From Lentzea cavernae (GTDB lineage Bacteria > Actinomycetota > Actinomycetes > Mycobacteriales > Pseudonocardiaceae): DNA of 64,000 nt. How positions within the stretch are numbered: the first letter of the stretch is position 1; every line of letters begins with the position of its first letter. Under the pieces are notes generated by a model that did no database searches, was not told the origin of the DNA, and saw only the letters and a list, made by a program, of their open reading frames with translations. The DNA is taken from NCBI RefSeq assembly GCF_014653695.1, contig NZ_BNAR01000002.1:1-64000 (forward strand). The letters are read 5' to 3'. Of this stretch, positions 15,267-23,966 are shown in pieces. A program made the position numbers and the translations under genes.

Positions 15267-18027
15267 ACAGCGTGACGGCCTGAGCCAGGTGCCGGGATGC
15301 CCCGGTCCACCGCCCGGACCGGCCCTCCAGGCCGGCGAACGTGCGGTGGACCTGGGCCAGCTCGAACCCGTCCGGCGCCTGGGTCCTGGCCTCCAGGGCG
15401 GCGGTGAGGTGCTCGCGGGCCGCGGTGAGGTCGCCCAGCGCCAGCTCGGCCTCGCCCAGCTGGCGCAACGTCGACGCCTCGCGGTGCCCGTCGCCGAGCA
15501 TGCGGCACACCGCGAGCGCACCGGTGAGGCATTCCCTTGCCACAGCGGGATCTCCGAGCGCGAGCTGGGTGACGCCGAGACCGCTCAGCGCGTCGGCCTC
15601 GAAGCGGTGGTCGGTGATCTCCCTGCTGATCCGCAGGGCGTCGCCGAAGTAGCGCAACGCCGGTTCGAGGTCGGCGAGGTGGTGGAAGGCGTTGCCCAGC
15701 GTCATCAGCGTCGCCGCCTCCAGCCGCCGGTTCTCCCGGGCGCGGAAGGTCTCCAGCGCCGCGAACAACGGCTCGGCGGCCAGCTCCGGGCGGCCCATCC
15801 GGACGTAGGTGTACCCGAGGTTGCGCCGGGCCAGCGCAACACCCACCTCGTCACCCGCCGCGCCGTGCACGTCCATCGCCGCGCGGTAGGACTCCAGGGC
15901 CCGGTCGAACTCCCTCAGCTCGGAGTGCGCGTTGGCGATGTTGTTGTGCAGCCGCGCTTCCCCGCGCAGGTCGCCCGCCTCGCGCACCAGGCCGAGCGCT
16001 TCCCGTTGCACCACCATGGCTTCGGCGATGCGCGAGGTCATCTGCAGCGCGATCCCCTGTCCCCGCAGCATTTCCGCCTCGGCGCGCTGGTCACCGAGCG
16101 CGCGGGCGGCGCGGACGGCGTGCTCGCACTGCTCGACGCGGGCAGCCCAGTTGCCGCGCGCCTCGAAGTAGCTCGTCAGCAGGTACGCCAGCTGCCACGT
16201 CTCGCGGTGCAGGTTCTCGCGGGCGGCCAGCCGGATCACGTGCAGCACGTTGTCGCGTTCGGCGTCGAGGTAGGCGAGCACCTCGACGCGGTCGGCGGTG
16301 AACGGGAGGTCGTCCGAGCGCGTCCGCGACACGAGGTCGTGGCGTGGGTTGAGCACCTCCCCCGCCGCGTGCGCGATCGTCAGGTAGCGGTCGAGCAGGC
16401 GCGCCACGCCGTCGCCGATGTCGCCGCTCTGCCGGGCGAACAGCCGGATCAGGTCGTGCAGGGCGTACCGGCCGTTGCCCATCTCGCTGACGAGGTGCGA
16501 CGCGACGAGCTCGTCGAGGCCCGGCCCCATCGCGTCGGCGAGGTCGGCGGGGAAGCTCGCGCCGGGGTGCTCGCCGAGCACGCGGAACAGCCGCGCCGCC
16601 TGCGGGCTCAGCGTGCGGTGCGCGCTGGCGAACACGGTCCGGACCGTGCGATCGTCGCCGTCGACCGTCAGCACGTCCAGCGGGTCGTTGCGGCTCAGCT
16701 CCCGCACCAGGTCGGCGATCCGACGGCCGGGCCTGATCGCGAGACGCGCTGCCGCGATGCGCAACGCCAACGGTAGCCGTCCACAGTGGACCACCAGCTC
16801 CGCCGTGGCACCGGGTTCGGCGCTCACGCGCTCCTCACCGAGGATGCCGGTCAGCAGGTCGTGCGCCTCGGGGTCGGTGAGCAGGTCGAGGCTGACGGTG
16901 TGCACGGCGTGGCGGGTGCCGAGCGCCGACAGCGCGTCACGGCTCGTGATCAGCAGCAGGTTGCCCTGGTCGCCCGGCACGAGCGGCAGCACGTCCCGCG
17001 CACGGCGCACGTCGTCCAGCAGGATGAGCACCCGCTTGCCGTGCAACAACGTCCGGTACAGCGGGGCCGGATCGGCGGGCACGCGGTCCGCGGGAACACC
17101 GAGCCCGTGCAGCATCTCGGTGAGCGCCTGGGCGGGCGTGAGGCGTTGCAGGTCCAGGAACACCTGCCCGTCCGGGAAGCGGCCGGCGACGCGGCGCGCC
17201 CACTCGACGGCGAAGGTGGTCTTGCCGACGCCCGCGACACCGGAGACCACGACGATCGGCGGCAGGTCCGCGAGGGCGGCGAACTCGGCGGCACGGCCGG
17301 TGAAGTGCCCGGCGCGGGCCGGCAGCTGGGCCGGTCTCGCGCTGTGCAGGGCGGGGTCGCGGCGCAGGATGGCGGTGTGCAGTGAGGTGAGGTCGGGGCC
17401 GGGGTCCACGCCGAGCTCGTCGGCGAGCCTGCGCCTGAGTCTTCGGAACACCTCCAGCGCGTCCGCGTGCCTGCCGTCGCGGTGCAACGCCCGCATCAGC
17501 AGGCCCACGAGCCGTTCCCTGGTCGGGTGGCCGACCACGAGCCGTTCCAGCTCCTCGACGGCGTCGGGCCGGTCGAGCCGCTCGCCCCAGTGCGCCTCCA
17601 GCGCCGCGAGCCGCTGCTCCCGCAACCGGTCGATCTCCGCCCGGCCCCACCCGAACAGCTCGGTGCCCGCCAGCGGCTCGCCCCGCCACAGCCCGAGATC
17701 CCTGGTCCGCGCGAACGCCTCCGCGTCGACGGACGCGTCCAGCTGGTAGCCGCCGGGCTTGGTGAGCAGGGCGCCGGGCAGCCCGCAGTCGGCGAGCGCC
17801 TGCCGCACGCGTGCGACATGGCTGTGCAACGACCGCACGGCCGTGCGCGGCGGATCCTCGCCCCACAGGACGTCGACGAGGCGGTCGACGGGGACCGGTG
17901 TGCCCGCGCGCAGGGCCAGCACCGCGACGATGCTGCGCTGCCTCGCCCCGGTCAGCACCGCGCGGCCGTGCGGGCCGCACACCTCGACCGGACCGAGAAT
18001 CCGCACCTCACCAGCTGTTACACGCAC
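15244..18027 (-). CDS. AfsR/SARP-type transcriptional regulator (wHTH-BTAD-NB-ARC-TPR)
   Basis: The 927-residue product begins with an OmpR-type winged helix (residues 5-95: VRILGPVEV, then LTGARQRSIVAVLAL), followed by a BTAD domain (about 97-225). A STAND/NB-ARC ATPase has its P-loop GVAGVGKTT at about 262-270 and LLITSRD as sensor region. Tetratricopeptide repeats fill about residues 590-920. This is the layout of AfsR and of large pathway activators, which bind direct repeats at antibiotic promoters. Only GTG 18027 gives the complete winged helix; no clear ribosome binding site is seen, so the mRNA may be leaderless. It lies about 3.8 kb from the NRPS start and could control it (inference). 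Its 3' end overlaps the Calx-beta gene. Confidence 0.93.
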   Translation of the reverse strand: MRVTAGEVRILGPVEVCGPHGRAVLTGARQRSIVAVLALRAGTPVPVDRLVDVLWGEDPPRTAVRSLHSHVARVRQALADCGLPGALLTKPGGYQLDASVDAEAFARTRDLGLWRGEPLAGTELFGWGRAEIDRLREQRLAALEAHWGERLDRPDAVEELERLVVGHPTRERLVGLLMRALHRDGRHADALEVFRRLRRRLADELGVDPGPDLTSLHTAILRRDPALHSARPAQLPARAGHFTGRAAEFAALADLPPIVVVSGVAGVGKTTFAVEWARRVAGRFPDGQVFLDLQRLTPAQALTEMLHGLGVPADRVPADPAPLYRTLLHGKRVLILLDDVRRARDVLPLVPGDQGNLLLITSRDALSALGTRHAVHTVSLDLLTDPEAHDLLTGILGEERVSAEPGATAELVVHCGRLPLALRIAAARLAIRPGRRIADLVRELSRNDPLDVLTVDGDDRTVRTVFASAHRTLSPQAARLFRVLGEHPGASFPADLADAMGPGLDELVASHLVSEMGNGRYALHDLIRLFARQSGDIGDGVARLLDRYLTIAHAAGEVLNPRHDLVSRTRSDDLPFTADRVEVLAYLDAERDNVLHVIRLAARENLHRETWQLAYLLTSYFEARGNWAARVEQCEHAVRAARALGDQRAEAEMLRGQGIALQMTSRIAEAMVVQREALGLVREAGDLRGEARLHNNIANAHSELREFDRALESYRAAMDVHGAAGDEVGVALARRNLGYTYVRMGRPELAAEPLFAALETFRARENRRLEAATLMTLGNAFHHLADLEPALRYFGDALRISREITDHRFEADALSGLGVTQLALGDPAVARECLTGALAVCRMLGDGHREASTLRQLGEAELALGDLTAAREHLTAALEARTQAPDGFELAQVHRTFAGLEGRSGRWTGASRHLAQAVTLFTSCRRS

Positions 18028-18150
18028 GTGGCGTTACGTTAACGGCCGGATTTCGCTGGTGGCAGCGCTGTTCGTGGGACAGAACCGGCAATTCGCCGGA
18101 CGGCCCCCCGCACTGGTCAGACCTGCCCGCGTCGGCTAGAAAGCCCCTGC

Positions 18151-18177
18151 CGGGGCGGACGCGGTTCATCCGCCCCG
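18151..18177. repeat. 9-bp inverted repeat between divergent SARP and sigma genes
   Basis: CGGGGCGGA and its exact reverse complement TCCGCCCCG are separated by 9 nt and followed by AAATTTTCTG. It lies 77 bp before the sigma factor start and 124 bp from the SARP start. It may be an operator for either divergent gene or a transcript hairpin in the sigma leader. Confidence 0.45.
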
Positions 18178-18253
18178 AAATTTTCTGTTATCGCCGGTCG
18201 CCCCGCACATCTCCTGGTCAGGAGAACACAGCGGACCGGCAGGTGAGGTGGGC

Positions 18254-20086
18254 ATGGCAGCACCGGAGGAACCCGGCGTCGCGACGGTGGTGGCCGCGCG
18301 CGACGGCGACCAGCGCGCGTTGGACGACCTGGTGAGCGGATACCTGCCACTGGTCTACAACATCGTCGGGCACGCGCTGGGCGGGCACCCGGACACCGAC
18401 GACGTGGTCCAGGAGACCATGCTCAGGGCGGTGCACGGGCTGCCCGGCCTGCGCGATCCCGCCGGGTTCCGGTCGTGGCTCGTCGTGATCGCGATGAACC
18501 AGATCCGCCTGCGGCACCGCGAGCACCTGCGCGTGCCGATCACCGGTCCGGTGCCGGAGGACGTCGCCGATCCCGGTGCGGACTTCGTCGACCTCACGAT
18601 CATGCGCCTGCAGCTGTCCGGGCAGCGCCGCGAGGTCGTCACGGCCACCCGCTGGCTGAGCGAGGACGAGCGCGAGCTGCTGTCCCTGTGGTGGCTCGAG
18701 GCGGCCGGACGGCTGACCCGCGCGGAGGTCGCGAACGCGCTGGAGCTGACCACTCAGCACACCGCCGTGCGCGTGCAGCGGGTCAAGGCCCAGCTCGACG
18801 CCGCACGGATCGTCGTGCGGACGCTGGAGCGGACGCCGCGCTGTCCTGAACTGGCGTACATCGTGGCGGAGTGGGACGGCGTGCCCAGCCCGTTGTGGCG
18901 CAAGCGCATCGCCCGGCACAGCCGCGACTGCGTCCGGTGCGAGCGCTGCGGGCGCGACCTGGCGTCCGTCGAGGGGCTGCTCGCGCGGCTGCCACTGGTG
19001 CCGCTGCCCGCCGCGTTCACGTTCGAGCCGTCCACGCTGGCCGGGTCCCAGGTGTCCGTGTCGCCGGTCGGCGCTGACCCCGTGACGAGCGGCAAGCTCG
19101 GTCTGCTGTTCAAGGGGACGATGGCGAAGGTCGTGTCGGCCGCCGCGGCGACGGTGCTGGTCACCGGCGTCGTGGTCGCCGTCCTGCCGTCGGGCGGGGA
19201 GCCGTCCGCCGGCCCGATCGCGGTCACCTCCTCGGAGAGCACGACGACGACCACCCCGCCTCCCACCACCACCTCGTCGTCGTCCGCTCCCTCGTCCGCG
19301 CCTCCCACGACCACCACGGTCGCCAAGCCGGTGCCGCCCGCCGTCCCCGTCACGGCGTCGGTGAAGAAGGGCGTCAGCACCTGGAACTTCGACGGCGTGG
19401 GCAAGGCGCTCACCGACGTCCGCGCGGGCTGGTACTACAACTGGGCGGCGCAGACGGACGGCATCGCGACGCCGCCGAACGTCGAGTTCGTGCCGATGAT
19501 CTGGGGCACGAAGTTCACCGACGACGCGACGCTCGCCCGTGCGAAGGCGAACGGCAAGGTGCTGCTCGGGTTCAACGAGCCGGACTTCCCCGACCAGGCG
19601 AACATGACGCCCGAGCAGGCGCTCGACCTGTGGCCGAAGCTGCAGGCGACCGGGCTGCGGCTCGGCAGCCCCGCCGTCGCGCACAGCGGCGACAAGGCGG
19701 GCGGCTGGCTCGACAGGTTCATGACCGGTGCGGCGCAACGCGGTCTGCGCGTCGACTTCATCGCGGTGCACTGGTACGGCTCGGACTTCAGCGAGGCGGC
19801 CGTCGGCCACCTGAAGAACTACCTCTCCGCGGTGCACGCCAAGTACGGCAAACCGATCTGGCTCACCGAGTACGCGCTGATCGACTTCTCCGGCGGCACG
19901 GCCCGCTTCCCGACGCAGGACCAGCTCGCGGCGTTCGCCCGCGGCTCCAGCGCCATGATGCAGGGCCTCCCGTACGTCGAGCGCTACGCGTGGTTCGCCC
20001 TGCCCGCCGACAAGCCCGGCACCGGTCTCTACGCGCCCGGCGGCACCCCGAACCAGGCGGGAGCGGCATACCGCGACGCGGGCTGA
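18254..20086 (+). CDS. ECF sigma factor fused through a transmembrane segment to a GH128-like glycoside hydrolase
   Basis: The 610-residue product has sigma-70 region 2 at about 10-90 (DTDDVVQETMLRAVHGLPGL), region 4 at about 120-180, a Cys/His cluster (HSRDCVRCERCGRDL) near 225-238, one membrane helix near 285-310 and a Ser/Thr/Pro linker to about 365. A C-terminal domain of about 235 residues looks like Glyco_hydro_cc/GH128 (Asl1-like endo-beta-1,3-glucanase). Two candidate catalytic glutamates are in LLGFNEPD and PIWLTEYAL. Sigma-first topology puts the hydrolase outside, so substrate sensing at the wall could control a tethered sigma factor; this is inference. ATG 18254 follows AGGTGAGG by 5 nt. 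It is head to tail with the lipoate-ligase-like gene 6 bp downstream. Confidence 0.88.
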   Translation: MAAPEEPGVATVVAARDGDQRALDDLVSGYLPLVYNIVGHALGGHPDTDDVVQETMLRAVHGLPGLRDPAGFRSWLVVIAMNQIRLRHREHLRVPITGPVPEDVADPGADFVDLTIMRLQLSGQRREVVTATRWLSEDERELLSLWWLEAAGRLTRAEVANALELTTQHTAVRVQRVKAQLDAARIVVRTLERTPRCPELAYIVAEWDGVPSPLWRKRIARHSRDCVRCERCGRDLASVEGLLARLPLVPLPAAFTFEPSTLAGSQVSVSPVGADPVTSGKLGLLFKGTMAKVVSAAAATVLVTGVVVAVLPSGGEPSAGPIAVTSSESTTTTTPPPTTTSSSSAPSSAPPTTTTVAKPVPPAVPVTASVKKGVSTWNFDGVGKALTDVRAGWYYNWAAQTDGIATPPNVEFVPMIWGTKFTDDATLARAKANGKVLLGFNEPDFPDQANMTPEQALDLWPKLQATGLRLGSPAVAHSGDKAGGWLDRFMTGAAQRGLRVDFIAVHWYGSDFSEAAVGHLKNYLSAVHAKYGKPIWLTEYALIDFSGGTARFPTQDQLAAFARGSSAMMQGLPYVERYAWFALPADKPGTGLYAPGGTPNQAGAAYRDAG

Positions 20087-20092
20087 CACGGC

Positions 20093-20899
20093 GTGACCGA
20101 GAATCACGGCGTGGAGAAACTGCTGGTGTCCGGCAGCGCCGGGAACGCGATCACCGAACTCGTGGTCCCGGCGCTGCTGCTGCGCACACCCAACGCACCG
20201 TGGTCCCAGCTCGTCCACATCTACGTGCCCCAGGGCCCCACCGTCGCGTTCAGCGGCCGCGACCTCCGCTCGCCCGGCATCACCGAGGCCACCTCGCTGG
20301 CTCGCGCTGCGGGGTTCGAGCCGGTGGTCAGGTCGCCGGGCGGGCGGATGGTCGCCTACGACGGCGGCGCCGTCGTGATCGACCACCTCGACAGCACCAC
20401 GGACATCCGCCACGCGGGCAGCGCGACCTTCGCCGCGAACGCCGAGAGCCACGTGCGGGTGCTGCGCGAACTCGGTGGCGTCGACGCCCGCATCGGCGAG
20501 GTGGAGGGCGAGTACTGCCCCGGCGAGTACAGCATCAACGTCGGCGGGGACACGAAGGTCGTGGGCTCGGCCCAGCGCGTCACCTCCACCGGTTCCCTGT
20601 TCAGCACGGTCGTCCAGGTCGTCGTCCCGGACCGGGTGCGCGCGGTGATCATTGACGTGTCGAAGGCACTCGGCTACGACCTGAGAGAGAGCTCCATCGC
20701 CGGTCTGGCCGACTACTCCCCCGCGCTGACCGCCGCCGATGTCGCCGCGGCGTTCGTCGCGGACTACCGCCGGCGGCTGGACCTGACCGACGGGTCGTTG
20801 CCGGCCTGGGCGGTCGCGCACGCGTCGACCGCGACGGGCGGTTCGCCGTTCCACGTCGACGACTGGACGCGTGCGCACCCCGTCGTGGAGAAGTTGTGA
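20093..20899 (+). CDS. Lipoate-protein ligase A family protein
   Basis: The 268-residue product has the BPL/LplA fold signature. RSPGGRMVAYDGGAVVIDHL matches the R-x-G-G-x-x-x-x-x-x-G region, and EGEYCPGEYSINVGG with DTKVVGSAQRV contains the conserved lysine that contacts lipoyl-AMP. Family members ligate lipoate or octanoate to lipoyl domains, or act as acyltransferases; this one is of the short actinobacterial type and its substrate is not settled. The GTG at 20093 starts 6 bp after the sigma-glucanase stop, so the two are probably cotranscribed. No LplA accessory domain is visible. Confidence 0.8.
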   Translation: MTENHGVEKLLVSGSAGNAITELVVPALLLRTPNAPWSQLVHIYVPQGPTVAFSGRDLRSPGITEATSLARAAGFEPVVRSPGGRMVAYDGGAVVIDHLDSTTDIRHAGSATFAANAESHVRVLRELGGVDARIGEVEGEYCPGEYSINVGGDTKVVGSAQRVTSTGSLFSTVVQVVVPDRVRAVIIDVSKALGYDLRESSIAGLADYSPALTAADVAAAFVADYRRRLDLTDGSLPAWAVAHASTATGGSPFHVDDWTRAHPVVEKL

Positions 20900-20957
20900 A
20901 AGTTCCGGCAAATGATCACATCGCCGCCCGTTTGCCGGTGTACTCCCGGAGGTGACG

Positions 20958-21683
20958 GTGGAACAGCTCAAAGTGACCGTGGTCGTGCCGACCTACGACG
21001 AGCGGGAGAACCTGCCCGTGCTCGTCGGCCTGCTCGCGGGCCTCGACCTGCCGGGCCTGCACGTCCTCGTGGTCGACGACGACTCACCCGACGGCACGGG
21101 CGCGGTGGCGGACGACCTCGCGGCCAACGGCCCGTTGCCGCTCTCCGTCCTGCACCGCAGGGAGAAGAACGGCCTCGGCCGCGCCTACGTGGCCGGAATC
21201 CTGCGCGCCCTCGACGAGGGCGCCGACGTGGTCGTCCAGATGGACGCCGACCTCTCCCACCCGGCCGGCACCATCCCCGCCATGGTCGAGGTGCTGCGCA
21301 CCACCGACGCGGCGGTCGTCCTCGGTTCCCGTTACGTGCCGGGCGGTTCGGTGGCCGACGAGTGGAAGTGGCACCGCAAGGCGCTCTCCGCGTGGGCGAA
21401 CTTCTACGTCAACGCGATCCTGCGGCTGCGCGTCAAGGACGCGACCGCGGGTTTCAAGGCCTGGCGCGCCGCCACCCTCCGGCGGATCGACGTCGCCTCG
21501 GTGCGCAGCAACGGGTACGCGTTCCAGGTCGAGATGAACCACCGCGTGGTGCGGCGCGGGATGCGGATCGCCGAGGTCCCGATCCGGTTCGACGAACGTG
21601 CCGAGGGCGCGTCGAAGATGAGTTTCGCGGTGCAGCTGGAGTCCGCGATCATGCCGTGGAAACTCCTGTTCAAGAGGAGCTGA
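20958..21683 (+). CDS. ppm1: Polyprenol monophosphomannose synthase (GT2)
   Basis: The 241-residue product matches the dolichol-phosphate mannose synthase family. It has the N-terminal VVPTYDERENLPVLV nucleotide-sugar motif, VVDDDSPDGTG, the metal-binding QMDADLSHP, GSRYVPGGSV and the C-terminal EVPIRFDER region. It moves mannose from GDP-mannose to polyprenyl phosphate on the cytoplasmic face, feeding GT-C enzymes outside the membrane; the GT39-like protein at 12249 is a possible user. The catalytic domain stands alone, without the acyltransferase (Lnt-like) fusion of mycobacterial Ppm1. GGAGG 5 nt before the GTG at 20958 favours it over the GTG at 20952. Confidence 0.92.
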   Translation: MEQLKVTVVVPTYDERENLPVLVGLLAGLDLPGLHVLVVDDDSPDGTGAVADDLAANGPLPLSVLHRREKNGLGRAYVAGILRALDEGADVVVQMDADLSHPAGTIPAMVEVLRTTDAAVVLGSRYVPGGSVADEWKWHRKALSAWANFYVNAILRLRVKDATAGFKAWRAATLRRIDVASVRSNGYAFQVEMNHRVVRRGMRIAEVPIRFDERAEGASKMSFAVQLESAIMPWKLLFKRS

Positions 21684-21715
21684 CCAGTTCGGTTTTCCGT
21701 GCCTTTACGTCGGGT

Positions 21716-22687
21716 ATGTACGATTCCGTGACCGACGTGACTCCCCTCCCCGCGGACCTGCTCGTCGAGGGCTACACCGCCGAGTTCCCGGACGCCGACG
21801 AACCCGTTCTCCGCGACGCCGACGGCAACGAAGTGCTGACCTGGCAGGAGAACTACCCCTTCACCGAACGGATGCCGCGGCCCGAGTACGAACGGCTCAA
21901 GCGGTTGATGCAGATCGAGCTGCTGAAGCTGCAGCACTGGGTCGCGGACACCGGGCAGCGCGTCGTGATCCTCTTCGAGGGCCGCGACGCCGCGGGCAAG
22001 GGCGGCACCATCAAGCGGTTCACCGAGAACCTCGACCCCCGCGGCGCGCGCACGGTCGCGCTCGACAAGCCGACCGAGCGCGAACGGGGCGAGTGGTACT
22101 TCCAGCGCTACGTCCGCGAGCTCCCGACCGCGGGCGAGATCGTGCTGTTCGACCGGTCCTGGTACAACCGCGCCGTCGTCGAGCACGTCATGGGGTACTG
22201 CACCCAGGACGAGTACGACCTGTTCATGAAGCAGGCGCCGGAGTTCGAGCGGATGCTCGTCGAGGACGGCGTCCTGCTGGTGAAGCTGTGGTTCTCCGTG
22301 TCGCGCAACGAACAGCGCACCCGGTTCGTCATCCGGCAGATCGACCCGGTGCGCCAGTGGAAGCTCAGTCCCAACGACATCAAGTCGCTCGACCGCTGGG
22401 ACGACTACACCGAGGCCAAGGTCGCGATGCTGCGCTCCACGGACACCGAGATCGCGCCGTGGACCGTGGTCAAGAGCAACGACAAGAAGCGCGCCCGGAT
22501 CGAGGCCATGCGCAGCGTCTTAGCCCGCTTCGACTACGACGACAAGGATCCTGACGTGGTCGGCATCCCGGACGTGCGGGTCGTCGGCCCCGCGGCCACG
22601 CTGCTGGAGGACGGCGAGGACGACACCGCGCTCAGCCCCACGCCCATCGCGCCCAGCACGGAACTCGGACCGGGCCTGCACCCCTGA
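21716..22687 (+). CDS. ppk2: Polyphosphate kinase 2 family protein
   Basis: The 323-residue product has the PPK2 P-loop (FEGRDAAGKGGTIKRF), the Walker B LFDRSWYNR and the lid region FSVSRNEQRTRF, in the order and spacing of single-domain class I PPK2. The conserved KSNDKKRARIEAM follows. These enzymes reversibly phosphorylate nucleoside di- or monophosphates with polyphosphate. The C-terminus has an acidic tail of about 40 residues. ATG 21716 is used; a GTG at 21728 is an alternative, and neither has a strong ribosome binding site. The gap to the mannose synthase is only 32 bp. Confidence 0.93.
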   Translation: MYDSVTDVTPLPADLLVEGYTAEFPDADEPVLRDADGNEVLTWQENYPFTERMPRPEYERLKRLMQIELLKLQHWVADTGQRVVILFEGRDAAGKGGTIKRFTENLDPRGARTVALDKPTERERGEWYFQRYVRELPTAGEIVLFDRSWYNRAVVEHVMGYCTQDEYDLFMKQAPEFERMLVEDGVLLVKLWFSVSRNEQRTRFVIRQIDPVRQWKLSPNDIKSLDRWDDYTEAKVAMLRSTDTEIAPWTVVKSNDKKRARIEAMRSVLARFDYDDKDPDVVGIPDVRVVGPAATLLEDGEDDTALSPTPIAPSTELGPGLHP

Positions 22688-22765
22688 ACCGTGGGGACAG
22701 CCCCACCACGACGACTCCGGCCCACCCCCGTGATCATCACGAGGATCACCGGTTGACTGGTCCGC

Positions 22766-23395
22766 ATGACTTCCCCGCTGTCGAGGCGCACCGCCCTGCG
22801 CGGTGCCGCCCTCGCCGCCACCGCGACCGTCGTCGCCACCCCCGCCGCTGCCGAAGCCGAGCCACGGGGGACGCACTCCTTCACGGTGCGCGACAACAGG
22901 GGCAGGCAACGGCTGCTCGCGGACACCCGCCGCCCGCCGATCCTCATCGGCGGCGGGGTGATCCCCGCAGAGCAGCGGCAGGGACCGGAGCACGGCACCT
23001 ACCTGATCTTCAACGACGAGAACGGCTCCGAACGCGGAGGTGTCGTCGCGGGTGCGTCGGAGGCCAGCTTCTCGCTCGACTACGTCAACGCGCAGGCGCT
23101 CACGCTGGCCACCCGGTGGCAGGGCCGGCAGGGTGCGACGGCGTTGTTCTTCAAGCAGATGCCGGATCCCGGCCTGCCCGTCGAGCAGACACCGCCGACC
23201 CCGACCAGGGTCGAGCTGGTCTGGTCGACGGCGGACGGCGCGGTGCTCGCGCTCAACGACTCGAAGGGCAGGCCGCGGATCGTGATCTCCGTGGACGCGC
23301 AGGACGTTCCGAGCATTCGCGTGCTCGACGAGCAGGGCGCCGTGATCTCCGACCTCGCTCAGCCGAGCGGGAAGTCGAAGTACGTGTCCGGGTAG
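22766..23395 (+). CDS. Tat-exported protein of unknown function
   Basis: The 209-residue product starts with a twin-arginine signal (SRRTALRGAALAATATVVA, cleavage near TPAAAEA). The mature domain of about 175 residues is beta-rich, with FTVRDNRGRQ, a GTYLIFNDENGSERGG turn and repeated VELVWS/VISVDA strands; no cofactor-binding or catalytic motif is evident. I do not recognise the family. The 3' end overlaps by 37 bp the original reading frame of the convergent vanX. Confidence 0.75.
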   Translation: MTSPLSRRTALRGAALAATATVVATPAAAEAEPRGTHSFTVRDNRGRQRLLADTRRPPILIGGGVIPAEQRQGPEHGTYLIFNDENGSERGGVVAGASEASFSLDYVNAQALTLATRWQGRQGATALFFKQMPDPGLPVEQTPPTPTRVELVWSTADGAVLALNDSKGRPRIVISVDAQDVPSIRVLDEQGAVISDLAQPSGKSKYVSG

Positions 23396-23966
23396 GGCTC
23401 GTCGGCCAATGTGTAGTGCCACCACTCGTTGTCGTAGCGCCGGAACCCGCACGCCTCCATGATCGAACACAGGTGCCGGCGATTCGCCGCCTCGGCCTCG
23501 CCGACGCCGACGGCACCGTGGTGCGAGATCGGGTCCATCAGGTCGTGGCCACCGCCATCGGCACGAGTTCACCGGTGTCCAGGTGGTGGAGCGTGAGATC
23601 GACGGTGCTGCCCCGGCTGTGGCCTGATCTCGCGGCCACGTAACCGAGTTCGAACATCTCGGCCCTGGTGATGTTCGGGTGGTGGCGCGCCTTCGACCGG
23701 CCGTCCTCCGGTTGCTCCGCCCAGCGCACGAAGCAGTCGACGGCGCGTTGCGGGCGGTAGCCGTCCCACAGCAGCAGGCCGAAGCCGAGTGATTCCGCCT
23801 TCTCGTGCGCCATCACCAAGGCAGAACACAGGGCCGTGGTGCCGGCGACGCGGTTGACCAGGTAACCGTCGACGGGTTTGCCGGTGAAGTTGTCCCACGT
23901 GGCGTACTTGGCGTCCCAGCGGATGCCCGGGGCGTGTTCGTCCACGAAGACGAAGTCGGCGTTCAC
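23359..23966 (-). pseudogene. vanX: D-Ala-D-Ala dipeptidase VanX, frameshifted
   Basis: The open frame from GTG 23966 gives 142 residues and then stops (ending ELVPMAVATT) at 23538. Adding one G near 23552 restores GGGHDLMDPISHHGAVGVGE..., NEWWHYTL and DTYFDFPLG to a stop at 23359, about 202 residues in all, the normal VanX length. The truncated part keeps the zinc-ligand motif SGHSRGSTVDLTL (His and Asp) but loses the ExxH of EWWHY, which holds the catalytic Glu and third zinc ligand. As written the product should be inactive. It overlaps vanA by 4 nt (GTGA). A sequencing error at this G-rich spot is the main alternative to a true mutation. Confidence 0.88.

Noticed and set aside
18218-20971. 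A 917-codon minus-strand frame
   Set aside because: Antisense to the sigma-glucanase gene, which has clear motifs and a ribosome binding site.
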